Notes under the pieces: model-generated
What the model was told of the DNA's origin: nothing
The model's input: the letters and a program-made list of their open reading frames with translations, nothing else
Databases searched by the model: none
Shown: positions 39,894 to 48,293 of the stretch, piece by piece
Numbering within the stretch: the stretch's first letter is position 1
Layout of the letters: every line of letters starts with the position of its first letter
Assembly (NCBI GenBank): GCA_035946955.1
Contig: DASYYE010000151.1
Span: 1-52,013, forward strand
DNA: 52,013 nucleotides
Direction of reading: 5' to 3'
Origin: DASYYE01 sp035946955
GTDB lineage: Bacteria; Actinomycetota; Actinomycetes; Streptosporangiales; Streptosporangiaceae
Made by a program: the position numbers and the translations under genes

Positions 39894-42046
39894 AACGGCG
39901 ACTCCTCACCGTCCTGGCGGCGGTGCCCTTGATAGGCAGCCTGGGTACGGCCGTCGCCCACCTCGCGCAGGCCGCGACCGGCGGGGCCACGGGGCCGGTC
40001 ATCGGTTACCAGGGCCTGTGCCTGGACGACCGCTCGGCCAGCACCGCGGACGGCAACCCGATCCAGGTGTACACCTGCAACGGGACGGCCGCACAGCAGT
40101 GGACGGCCGCATCGGGCAACACCTTGCAGGTGCTCGGCAAGTGCCTGGACGCCGCCGGGGCCGGCACGGCAGACGGCACCCCCGTCGACCTGCACACCTG
40201 CAACGGCACCGGGGCCCAGACCTGGGTGCCGCAATCGGACGGCGCGCTGCTGAACCTCGCGTCCGGCAAGTGCCTGGATGACACCGGCTATGGCGGCCCG
40301 GGCACACAGGGGCAGATCTGGGGCTGCTCCGGCAACGCCAACCAGCAATGGACCCTGCCCGGCGGGCCGCCCGGGGGCAACACGCCCAATTTCGGCCCGA
40401 ACGTCTACGTGTTCAACACCTCGATGCCGACCTCGGCGATCCAGAGCGACATCAACCAGGTCTACTCAGCACAGCAGTCGAACCAGTTCGGTACGCGCCG
40501 CTACGAGCTCATGTTCGAGCCAGGCACCTACAACGTCAGCGTCCCGGTCGGCTTCTACACCGAGGTCGTCGGGCTCGGCCAGAACCCGTCCCAGACAGTG
40601 ATCACCGGCGGTGGGATCTACGCCAACGCCGCCTGGAACGGTGGCAACGCTACGACGAACTTCTGGCGGGGCGTGGAGAACATCACCATCGACCCGTCTT
40701 CCGGCAGCACCGAGTGGGCCGTGTCGCAGGCCGACCCGATGCGCCGGGTGAAGATCGACGGCAACATGGTGCTCGACGACGACACCTCGGGCAACAATTC
40801 GAGCAACTGGTCCTCGGGCGGCTTCATCGGCGACTCGGTCGTCACCGGTCAGGTCAACTCCGGTACCCAGCAGCAGTTCCTGATGCGCAACGACCAACTC
40901 GGGAGCTGGACCAGCTCGAACTGGAACATGGTGTTCGTGGGCGACACTGGAGTCCCGAGCCAGAGCTTCCCGAACCCGCCGTACACGACGGTGAACCAGA
41001 CCCCGACGGTCGACGAGAAGCCGTACCTGTATGTTGACTCCTCCGGGAACTGGGACGTGTTCGTGCCCTCGAACAGGACCGGCTCTCAGGGTGTCTCCTG
41101 GGCGGGCGGGAACACGCCGGGGACCTCGCTGCCGGTAAGCGACTTCTACATCGCGACACCCGGCAGCACGGTCGCGCAGATCAACGCCGCGCTGGCGGGC
41201 GGAAAGGACCTGCTGTTCACCCCCGGCATCTACCAGATCAACGGCACCATCGACGTCACCAACCCAGACACCGTGGTGCTCGGCCTCGGCCTGGCAACGC
41301 TGGTGTCCAACGGCGGCGACACGATCCTGCAGACCGCTGACGTCAACGGCATCCGCATCGGCGGGCTGATCTTCGACGCGGGCACCACGAAGAGCCCCGT
41401 CCTCGTCCAGATCGGCCCGTCCGGCTCCAGCGCCAGCCACGCCTCCGACCCGACCGTCTTGTCCGATGTGTTCGCCCGCATCGGCGGGGCCACGGTCGGT
41501 AAGGCCACGCAGACGTTGCAGGTCAACAGTGACAACGTCGTTGGCGACGACCTGTGGCTATGGCGGGCGGACCACGGCAGAGGCGGCACGGTCGGCTGGA
41601 ACACCAACACCGCCGCCAACGGCCTGGTCGTCAACGGCACCGACGTGACCATGTACGGACTGGCGGTCGAGCATTACCAGAAGGTGCAGGTCAAGTGGAA
41701 CGGCAACGGCGGGGCCGACTACTTCTACCAGAGCGAGATGCCCTACGACCCGCCCAGCCAGTCCTCCTGGATGGACGGGGCCTCCGACGGCTATCCGTCG
41801 ATCCAGGTCGCCAGCAGCGTGACCAGCTTCCGGGCCTACGGCCTGGGTGTGTACTGCTTCTTCGACGTGAACCCGAGCGTGGTCAGCGCGAACGCGCTCA
41901 CCTCACCGACCTCGTCCGGAGTCCAGTGGCACGACATGGTCACCGTCTCGCTGGGCGGCACCGGAACCATCAGGCACATCGTTGACGGCAACGGAGCCAC
42001 AGTCGACTCAGGCAATACAGTGGCCGACCTGACCAGCTACAACTGA
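39890..42046 (+). CDS. Secreted parallel beta-helix protein with N-terminal ricin-B domain
   Basis: A 718-residue exported protein. The signal peptide MKRRLLTVLAAVPLIGSLG is followed at once by a ricin-type domain (QQWTAA, QTWVPQ, QQWTLP), a Gly/Pro linker, and about 550 residues of an actinobacterial right-handed beta-helix family (GPNVYVFNTSMP, FWRGVENITI, VVGDDLWLWRADHGRG, VEHYQKVQVKWNGNGG). Relatives are often labelled only as hypothetical or as GH55/pectate-lyase-like; polysaccharide hydrolase or lyase activity is likely but unproven. The GTG start overlaps the chitinase stop, so both are made together. Its ricin domain is the near neighbour, in sequence and position, of the chitinase's. 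Confidence 0.85.
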   Translation: MKRRLLTVLAAVPLIGSLGTAVAHLAQAATGGATGPVIGYQGLCLDDRSASTADGNPIQVYTCNGTAAQQWTAASGNTLQVLGKCLDAAGAGTADGTPVDLHTCNGTGAQTWVPQSDGALLNLASGKCLDDTGYGGPGTQGQIWGCSGNANQQWTLPGGPPGGNTPNFGPNVYVFNTSMPTSAIQSDINQVYSAQQSNQFGTRRYELMFEPGTYNVSVPVGFYTEVVGLGQNPSQTVITGGGIYANAAWNGGNATTNFWRGVENITIDPSSGSTEWAVSQADPMRRVKIDGNMVLDDDTSGNNSSNWSSGGFIGDSVVTGQVNSGTQQQFLMRNDQLGSWTSSNWNMVFVGDTGVPSQSFPNPPYTTVNQTPTVDEKPYLYVDSSGNWDVFVPSNRTGSQGVSWAGGNTPGTSLPVSDFYIATPGSTVAQINAALAGGKDLLFTPGIYQINGTIDVTNPDTVVLGLGLATLVSNGGDTILQTADVNGIRIGGLIFDAGTTKSPVLVQIGPSGSSASHASDPTVLSDVFARIGGATVGKATQTLQVNSDNVVGDDLWLWRADHGRGGTVGWNTNTAANGLVVNGTDVTMYGLAVEHYQKVQVKWNGNGGADYFYQSEMPYDPPSQSSWMDGASDGYPSIQVASSVTSFRAYGLGVYCFFDVNPSVVSANALTSPTSSGVQWHDMVTVSLGGTGTIRHIVDGNGATVDSGNTVADLTSYN

Positions 42047-42060
42047 GCACAACCGGATAG

Positions 42061-42105
42061 AACCCGGCGGCATGGGCATCCGGGGAGAGCAGATGCCGCC
42101 GGGTT
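42061..42105. terminator. Bidirectional terminator hairpin
   Basis: Perfect 13-base arms AACCCGGCGGCAT / ATGCCGCCGGGTT with a 19-base loop and a T-run after the right arm, lying between the convergent beta-helix and beta-propeller genes. Confidence 0.8.
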
Positions 42106-42118
42106 TCCGCTCTGGCTG

Positions 42119-43768
42119 TCACTTCGGCAGCAGGCCGAAGATGGCCAGACTCGAGGAGAGCCCGGTGAACACTCTGCCGTGCGCCACGACGGGCGAGGTG
42201 AACTTCACGTAGCCACTCACGCCGTCGCGGCTGGGGTCCTGGTTGCTGTTCCAAAACTCCTTGGACAGGTTGGCTGGGTCGTAGGCGTGCAGGACCGCGC
42301 CGCCGTCGAGGACCCAGAGGACCGCGGTGCCAGCTGTGGTCCCGTCGCTGGAGACGATCGGGTCGCCGCCATTCGCATCGGATGTCGTGGAGGTGGGTTT
42401 GGCCGAGAGTTTCCCGTTACTCCAGGCGAATGCCTGCGTCGGGCTGCCCTGTCCCGTGAAGTAGACGGACTGCCCGCTGGCACCGCCGTTCCAGTACCCC
42501 GGGGTCATGAAACACGGCGCGACAGTCCCGGGCGGCAGTTCCTGCTGGACTTTGTCGATGTTCGTGACGTCCGCCGAGGAGGTGCCGCACTGGAGCTGGG
42601 GGTCGCTGGTGTACCCACCCATGTGAGCCGTGCTGACCACGTAGGGCCGTCCCTCTTTACCCGCTCCGATCAGCACGTTCGCCGACTGGAGCACCAGGGG
42701 GTCGCCCGAACCGAGGTCCACGTCGCCTTGAGCGAGGCAGAGCTGGTTGAAAGGAGTGAAGTATTCCGTCCGCTGGAGCGAGGCATTGAGCTGTACGAAG
42801 CTGTCGCCCATGTCCTTACCGCCGGTGTTGGCGTCGAAGGTGCCGTTGCCGCTCATGTAGTACAGGGTGCCTGTGCTGTTGGCGGCCAAGGCGCCGCCGG
42901 AGCCCCAAATTCCTCCCTGGCTGCCGTTGGGGGTGTCGTCGTAGATTTTTACCCTCGTGAACGCGGAGCCGCTGTAGCTGTAGCTGAAGATGAAGCCGTG
43001 GTAGTTGCCGATGTCACAGAATGAGGAAAAGGCAATGTAGACCTGCCCGTTCGCGAGCACCAGTGCGTCGCGCTGGCGCTCCAATTGCGCGTTGAATGTG
43101 ATCCTGCCGTTGGAGCTGCCAGCACCCGTGCCTGGTGCCGATCCCCGGATGACGATCGGACTGCTCCTGTCCTTCCCGGTCACGATGTTGAGTGCGTGCA
43201 GGCGGTAGACGTCTATCCCGTGTTCGAGGTCGTAGGTTACGACAAACATGGTCTGCGTCTTCAGGTCAATGACCGGCGTGCTGGTGATGCCGACCACCGG
43301 CAGCAGGTCCCCGCACGGGCCGGGGACCGCGGCCGCACCGGCCGGCAGCAGGCTGGTCTCCCACAATGGCGCTATGGTCTTGGTCGCGTCTGCGTTGAAC
43401 GCATAGACGGTGTCGTTTTCGGTAGCCGCGAAGACGACGTTGCGCACTTTGCCGCGGATGGTGAGGTGCGGTACATACACCGGCTGTGCGTACATTTGCC
43501 CGTCGACCGGGTAGGAGACGCGCTTGCCGAACTTCGATACTGTGACGTCCGACTGGTTCAGTATGGTCTCGTGCGTGTACTGCCCGGTGTGTGCGTTTCC
43601 ATTGCGGTATTGCGTTACTGCGACGTTACCCCCAGCGGCACTGTGCGGCAGCTGGCTCGCGGCGGCGTGCGGAAGGAAGCTACCGCCCACGGCCACCGGG
43701 CCTAGGGTCATCGCAAGGCCCGATGCCATAACAGTGAGGCGCATGCGCGCCCTGCGCTTGTTGCGCAT
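42119..43768 (-). CDS. Secreted beta-propeller (PQQ-like repeat) protein
   Basis: A 549-residue exported protein; the signal peptide starts MRNKRRARMRLTVMASGLAM and is cleaved after an Ala-rich stretch. The mature part has repeats of the PQQ/quinoprotein propeller type (VVFAATENDTVYAFNAD, HALNIVTGKDRSSP, VLWVLDGGAVLHAYDPANL). No heme or quinone-binding motif is visible, so enzymatic function is uncertain. ATG 43768 follows GGGGGAGG. It is the third gene of a leftward unit with GH64 and the FN3 protein, so a role in recognising or processing polysaccharide is plausible. Confidence 0.75.
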   Translation of the reverse strand: MRNKRRARMRLTVMASGLAMTLGPVAVGGSFLPHAAASQLPHSAAGGNVAVTQYRNGNAHTGQYTHETILNQSDVTVSKFGKRVSYPVDGQMYAQPVYVPHLTIRGKVRNVVFAATENDTVYAFNADATKTIAPLWETSLLPAGAAAVPGPCGDLLPVVGITSTPVIDLKTQTMFVVTYDLEHGIDVYRLHALNIVTGKDRSSPIVIRGSAPGTGAGSSNGRITFNAQLERQRDALVLANGQVYIAFSSFCDIGNYHGFIFSYSYSGSAFTRVKIYDDTPNGSQGGIWGSGGALAANSTGTLYYMSGNGTFDANTGGKDMGDSFVQLNASLQRTEYFTPFNQLCLAQGDVDLGSGDPLVLQSANVLIGAGKEGRPYVVSTAHMGGYTSDPQLQCGTSSADVTNIDKVQQELPPGTVAPCFMTPGYWNGGASGQSVYFTGQGSPTQAFAWSNGKLSAKPTSTTSDANGGDPIVSSDGTTAGTAVLWVLDGGAVLHAYDPANLSKEFWNSNQDPSRDGVSGYVKFTSPVVAHGRVFTGLSSSLAIFGLLPK

Positions 43769-43816
43769 TATGCCTCCCCCTACGAATAAGGTCATCTGAA
43801 TCCCTTGGACGTCGCC

Positions 43817-44983
43817 CTATCCAGCACTGGGTGTCGCGGCCACCTCGTTCGAGTCAGGTGATATGCCGACAGCGTTGTTGGCAGCGACCTGGTAGAAGTA
43901 CCTCGTGCCATTGGTGAGGCCGGTGTCAGTAAACGTCGTGGTGGTCCCGTTGACAGTGGCGATCGGGGTGATGGCCTCGCCCTCGGCGTTCGTGCCGCGG
44001 TAGATGCTGTAGGACGTCGGGGCACCTTGTCTGCTGGCCGTCCAGGTCAGCGTCACCTTGCCATTCCCGCCCTTCTTCTGCAGGTTGGTCGGTGCGGACG
44101 GGATGGAGGCTGTCGCCGGGGTCACGGTCATCTCATCGACCCGGGAGACACCGTGGTCGGAAACGGCCAGCATGCTGATGGAGTTCACGCCCGCATTCAG
44201 GTGGACCTGGAGGAAGGAGTCCTCGAAGGTGCCGAAGCTGCCAGTGATCGGGAAGCGCTCGGTACGGGTGATCACCTGCCCGTTGACCTCGAGGCCCATC
44301 TGCCGGTCGTTCACGGCGGGGAAGAGGCCGCCCTGGAAGGCGTAACGCCAGTCGACCGTGTACAGGCCACTGCTCGGGACGCGGACGTTCTTGAACGTCA
44401 GGGTGCCGTCGGTCGAGTAGGCCATGTCGACGACCTGTTGCCCGGGTGAGTTCGAACCCGGTTGACCGAGCACCTGGGGGAACCAGCCAGTCAGTGCTTC
44501 GAACCAGTCGAACCCGGCCAGTTGTGCGTCCTCACAGTAGAAGACCCAGCTATTGCCCGAGCGCACGCCCGGCGTAGTCCCCCCGGTGACGGGCGGCGGC
44601 GGGGTCTTGGAGGCGTCTTCCGGCGTACGGGCCGACTGGCCGGACGAATTGACCGCGCTCACCTCATAGAAGTAGACAGGCGAGTTGCTGAGGTGGGGGT
44701 CATTGAAATGCGTATTCGTCGTCGTGGCGTAGGGGGTGTTGCCTTCCCCGCCGGAAGTCGTGGCCCGGTAGATGTCGTAGCTGGCCGCCCCCGGGCTCGC
44801 TTTCCAGGTCACCGTGATCGATGAATTGTAGTTAGCGTCGACCTTCAAGTCTTTCGGGGTTGGCGGGGGCGTGACCGCGCCGGAGGCCATGGGGAGGGAC
44901 CCCGGCAGCAGGAACGTGGCGCCGACGGCGGCGGTGGCCAGCAGGGCACACCATGGGTACGCGGAACGGAAGATTTTCCTCAC
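43817..44983 (-). CDS. Secreted FN3 - carbohydrate-binding module - FN3 protein
   Basis: A 388-residue exported protein with no catalytic domain that I can see. The signal peptide is followed by an FN3 domain (ITVTWKASPGAASYDIYRATTS). A beta-sandwich resembling CBM6/35 modules comes next (VVDMAYSTDGTLTFKNVRVPSSGLYTV, GVNSISMLAVSDHGVSRVDEMTV), then a second FN3 domain (VTLTWTASRQGAPTSYSIYRG). GTG 44983 follows AAGGAG. The gene starts 23 bases after the GH64 stop. It probably binds glucan or another wall polymer and helps the GH64 enzyme. Confidence 0.82.
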   Translation of the reverse strand: MRKIFRSAYPWCALLATAAVGATFLLPGSLPMASGAVTPPPTPKDLKVDANYNSSITVTWKASPGAASYDIYRATTSGGEGNTPYATTTNTHFNDPHLSNSPVYFYEVSAVNSSGQSARTPEDASKTPPPPVTGGTTPGVRSGNSWVFYCEDAQLAGFDWFEALTGWFPQVLGQPGSNSPGQQVVDMAYSTDGTLTFKNVRVPSSGLYTVDWRYAFQGGLFPAVNDRQMGLEVNGQVITRTERFPITGSFGTFEDSFLQVHLNAGVNSISMLAVSDHGVSRVDEMTVTPATASIPSAPTNLQKKGGNGKVTLTWTASRQGAPTSYSIYRGTNAEGEAITPIATVNGTTTTFTDTGLTNGTRYFYQVAANNAVGISPDSNEVAATPSAG

Positions 44984-45006
44984 GGAAGCTCCTTGCTTCA
45001 GGCCGG

Positions 45007-46029
45007 TTAGAAGCCGACCGCGACAACTGCGTACTTGGGGTTGGCGGCTGAGATGTCTGAGGACTGGCCGCCGTAGTCGTCGTAGGGGAAGCCGTACTGC
45101 AGCCCGTTGATAGCGTTCTGATGCCAGAACCACGCGTAGTAGTTCGCTGGTGCGGCTTTATAGAAGTTGGCACTGTCCGTCTGCTGGCCCAGCGGCAGCT
45201 GCGCGACGTGGCGGTTCAGCGCGGCGCACAGCTGGGGGTTGCTGGCCAGGGTGCCCGCGCAGCCGAAGACGTCGGCCGTGGTGTCGCTGCCCGCGCCGTG
45301 GGCCGCCGCGTATTTGGTGAAGTATTTTGCATCCGCTCCTCCCGGCTGGAACGCGGGATCGGTCCAGGGCGCGGCGATGCCATAGGGCGCGTCGACGGTG
45401 GCCAGCTGCTTGAACGGGGCCGGTGCGGTGTCTTTGAACTTCCGGAACAGCGCCGTGCGGGACTGCGTGAACACCTGGTAGGAGTCGCCGATCTCCTGGT
45501 TGGAGCCGCTGTGGGCGTGCAGCAGGATGGCCAGCGGCAGCCCCCAGTCGATCACTCGGGTGGTGTCGATGTTGACCGATGACGGACCGACAGTGAATTC
45601 GATGAAGTCGGAGTACTTGCTGGCCGGGGAGCCCAGGTAGAAGTACATTCGCCCGGCTGAGTTGACCGGCATGTCAAAGTAGTGCTGCTGGGCGAGCGAC
45701 TTCTCCTGGCCGTCGAAGCTCCAGTACACCCTGCTGTTGGGATACGCGCCTTCCGTCCGGTTCACGATCGAGAACTCCAGCACGTCGTGCGCAGCTGGGA
45801 TCGCCTTGGTGTCACCCCAGAATGACGTTGGCGGGGCACCGCTTTTCTCCGCCGGCCCGGCAGCCACCAGGCCACGCACAGCAGCGCTGCCCACACCGCC
45901 ACCCATCGGGCCCAGGGAAAGCGCCAAGGCAGCGGACAGGCAGGCGGCCACCACCGGCAGCAGCGCGGCCACGCGAGCGCCGGGCGGCCTGCCGCCACCC
46001 GTTACCCACCTGCCAGGGAGTATCTGCAT
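45007..46029 (-). CDS. Secreted GH64 beta-1,3-glucanase
   Basis: A 340-residue exported enzyme of the thaumatin-like GH64 family, which cuts laminarin-type beta-1,3-glucans to pentasaccharides. Family-wide blocks are clear: VYWSFDGQEKSLAQQHYFDMP, GRMYFYLGSPASKYSDFIEFT, VDAPYGIAAPW, VFGCAGTLASNPQLCAALNRH and NYYAWFWHQNAINGLQYGFPYDDYGG. ATG 46029 follows GGAGGG; upstream in-frame starts run into a tandem repeat array. It leads an operon with the FN3 and propeller genes. Its target is probably fungal cell wall. Confidence 0.92.
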   Translation of the reverse strand: MQILPGRWVTGGGRPPGARVAALLPVVAACLSAALALSLGPMGGGVGSAAVRGLVAAGPAEKSGAPPTSFWGDTKAIPAAHDVLEFSIVNRTEGAYPNSRVYWSFDGQEKSLAQQHYFDMPVNSAGRMYFYLGSPASKYSDFIEFTVGPSSVNIDTTRVIDWGLPLAILLHAHSGSNQEIGDSYQVFTQSRTALFRKFKDTAPAPFKQLATVDAPYGIAAPWTDPAFQPGGADAKYFTKYAAAHGAGSDTTADVFGCAGTLASNPQLCAALNRHVAQLPLGQQTDSANFYKAAPANYYAWFWHQNAINGLQYGFPYDDYGGQSSDISAANPKYAVVAVGF

Positions 46030-46045
46030 CAGGCCCTCCGCAAAT

Positions 46046-46149
46046 AGACCACGGACAGTAACAGACCACGGACAGTAACGAATTACGGACGGTAACAAAT
46101 CACGTGCAGATAACACATCACGCACAGAAGCAGATCACGAGCGTATAAC
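46046..46149. repeat. Six tandem imperfect 17-18 bp repeats upstream of the GH64 gene
   Basis: Units AGACCACGGACAGTAAC (twice, identical), GAATTACGGACGGTAAC, AAATCACGTGCAGATAAC, ACATCACGCACAGAAGC and AGATCACGAGCGTATAAC, with decay increasing away from the gene. They begin 16 bases upstream of the GH64 ATG, in the leader of the operon. They may be regulator sites or simple slippage repeats. Confidence 0.8.
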
Positions 46150-46348
46150 CCTGGCGCTGGGGCGTCGCAGCCGTTTAGGGGGGATTTAATGTTCGCGGGT
46201 CGCCGACAAGAGCGCCCATCGCCGAAGAGCCGACGACGATCACGAGGTTTCGCGCATCCGGCGGACCTCCGCGACAGTCTCCTGGGCGGCCCGGCCGCCA
46301 CTGCGGTCGCGGCGCACCATCCGGTCTCCGGCTGTAGAGTCGCCGCTG

Positions 46349-47413
46349 GTGAGCATTGCAGAGGCAGCGGGGGCCACGAGCCCCGGTGATCAGGCGGTGA
46401 CCGTGCAGCGGTGCGCGGCACAACTGCTCTGCGGCGACCCCGCAAGCACCCCCGAAGAGGTAGCTGCGCGGCTGCTGGCCATCCAGGCGCAAGACCCGCG
46501 TGGTGCTCGGCTGACGATCCGGGCACGTTCAGCGCGACTGTCAGCCTCCGATGTCGACTCCGCTATTACGCAGCGGCGTTCGCTGATCGTCACCTGGCTG
46601 AACCGTGGCACCCTGCACCTGGTACGCGCCGAGGACTACTGGTGGCTTCATCCCCTGACCAACCCGCAGTTGCGCACCGGGAACTCCCGTCGGCTGGCAC
46701 AGGAGGGCGTGCCGCCGGAGGATGCGGAGCGGGCGGTGGCCACCGTGCGGGCCGCGCTGGCCGACGGCCCGCTGACCCGGGATCAGCTCCGTGAGCGGGT
46801 CGCCGCCGCCGGAGTGCGGACCGAAGGTCAGGCGATGGTGCACATCCTGGCGCTGGCCAGCATCCGGGGGCTTGTCGTGCGGGGCCCGGTGGCTGGACGG
46901 GACCAGGCGTTCGTGCTGGTACAGGACTGGCTGGGCGCACCACCGCCGGCGGTGGGCCGCGAGGCGGCACTTGGTGAACTGGCCCGGCGTTATCTCGCCG
47001 GGCATGCCCCGGCGGCTGACCGCGACCTCTCCCAGTGGGCGGGCATCGGGCTGCGAGATGCCCGGCTCGGCCTGACCCAATGTGGAGCGGTGCAGCGAAC
47101 GGATGGCTTGGCTGAGCTACCGGGCAGCCCGCACCGCGCAGGTGCCGCCGTGCCGCCGCCACTGCTGCTGGGCGCGTTCGATCCGCTGCTGCTCGGCTGG
47201 GCCTCCCGGGAACCTATCGTCGGCCCCCACAAGCAGATCATCACGATTAACGGCCTGTTCCGGCCGTTCGCGCTGGCCGGCGGCCGGGCCGTGGCGACCT
47301 GGAACATCGCGCGTGGTCAGGTCGTGCTCGCACCGTTCGCCCCCCTGGAGGCCGAGACCCAAGCAGCCCTGGACACCGACGCCGCCGACGTGACACGGTT
47401 CCTCGGCCGATAG
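46349..47413 (+). CDS. Winged-helix DNA-binding protein of the AlkZ/AlkX glycosylase type
   Basis: A 354-residue protein of the winged-helix family that includes DNA glycosylases opening interstrand crosslinks. The N-terminal motif LLAIQAQDPRGARLTIRAR carries the QxQ signature; GTLHLVRAEDYWWLHPL and the C-terminal LLGAFDPLLLGW with GLFRPFALAGGRAVATW are family landmarks. The GTG start has no strong ribosome site. It could repair DNA damaged by a self-made alkylating metabolite, but the family is common in actinomycetes and the link to this locus is not shown. Confidence 0.82.
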   Translation: MSIAEAAGATSPGDQAVTVQRCAAQLLCGDPASTPEEVAARLLAIQAQDPRGARLTIRARSARLSASDVDSAITQRRSLIVTWLNRGTLHLVRAEDYWWLHPLTNPQLRTGNSRRLAQEGVPPEDAERAVATVRAALADGPLTRDQLRERVAAAGVRTEGQAMVHILALASIRGLVVRGPVAGRDQAFVLVQDWLGAPPPAVGREAALGELARRYLAGHAPAADRDLSQWAGIGLRDARLGLTQCGAVQRTDGLAELPGSPHRAGAAVPPPLLLGAFDPLLLGWASREPIVGPHKQIITINGLFRPFALAGGRAVATWNIARGQVVLAPFAPLEAETQAALDTDAADVTRFLGR

Positions 47414-47503
47414 GACGCCTCGGAGTGAGAAGCCTGATGGCGCGGCGTGAGCTAAATCGTGTTTCGTCACTTTTCGCCGCTTAGCTCAGCGAGCCGGACA
47501 TGT

Positions 47504-48100
47504 TTAATGCCGCCTGCCTGCTTCGATCTCGGCGGCCACGTCGTTGATCTTCTTTTGATACCAGGTAGAGGTGATGATGTAACCCTCCAGCACTCCCAGC
47601 ACTGTGAAGCCGATGAGGATGGCGCCAGCTAGTACCTTTGCGGCTTGGACACTGCCAGGGTCGCTGTTGGCCGCGTGCAGTCCCCCAGCCACGTTGTCGA
47701 TCAGCCGCCCGATGGGATCGCCGAGATGGCCCAGCGAGACCAGTCCGGCGCCCAGTAATAGCTTGGTCAGCCAGTCACTGATCTCGGCCAGGTTTGTGCT
47801 CGGCGAGAACAAGCCGGCTGACAGGTGGATCTGGCCAGATGAGACAATCTTGGGGATGCCCACAAGGAACCCCGCCAGCAAGCCTGCCAGCAGCGCGGCG
47901 AGGGCGACGAGCATGCCGACTCCCACATATGTCCAATGAGAGCCGGTAGTGCTGAAGGCGTATACCCAGATCCACACGGCACCGGCCAGCGGCAAGCCTA
48001 GGGCTAGCAGTGAGAGCCACGTCGTGACATGCGAAAGGCGGCCAAACCTAGAGGGCTGCTTTGGAATTGTTTCCCCATTACTGCCTGGGGTGGCGGTCAT
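47504..48100 (-). CDS. Four-helix membrane protein of unknown function
   Basis: About 198 residues; I do not recognise the family. Hydrophobic stretches at WLSLLALGLPLAGAVWIWV, GMLVALAALLAGLLAGFLVGI, LLLGAGLVSLG and LAGAILIGFTVLGVLEGYI suggest four membrane passes, with a basic C-terminal tail (YQKKINDVAAEIEAGRRH). ATG 48100 is chosen over 48130. It lies about 190 bases downstream of the RiPP-like P450 and in the same direction, so co-transcription and an export role are possible but unsupported. Confidence 0.65.
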   Translation of the reverse strand: MTATPGSNGETIPKQPSRFGRLSHVTTWLSLLALGLPLAGAVWIWVYAFSTTGSHWTYVGVGMLVALAALLAGLLAGFLVGIPKIVSSGQIHLSAGLFSPSTNLAEISDWLTKLLLGAGLVSLGHLGDPIGRLIDNVAGGLHAANSDPGSVQAAKVLAGAILIGFTVLGVLEGYIITSTWYQKKINDVAAEIEAGRRH

Positions 48101-48293
48101 CTTCCGGGATCTCTTCCTTGGTGGGCACAACGGGGCCGTGTACCAAGTGTTGTCCCTTACGTTCGCCGCGGCAAGGGCCAGCGTTGGATTTGTGCCACTT
48201 TATGCTCGGCGATGGGACGCCGCTCGGCGGCAAATGATGTGGCGCTGTGTTTGCTCCGACGCAGAGATTCAGGCCTTTGACCGCGCCTGTGTC

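Noticed and set aside
42179..43024. Plus-strand frame of 281 codons opposite the beta-propeller gene
   Set aside because: The minus-strand gene has a signal peptide, ribosome site and propeller repeats; the plus frame has none.
46046..46149. CRISPR array reading of the 17-18 bp repeats
   Set aside because: Units abut directly with no spacers and are too short.
47470..47500. tRNA-like TTAGCTCAG stretch after the winged-helix gene
   Set aside because: No cloverleaf, anticodon arm or T-loop could be drawn around it.
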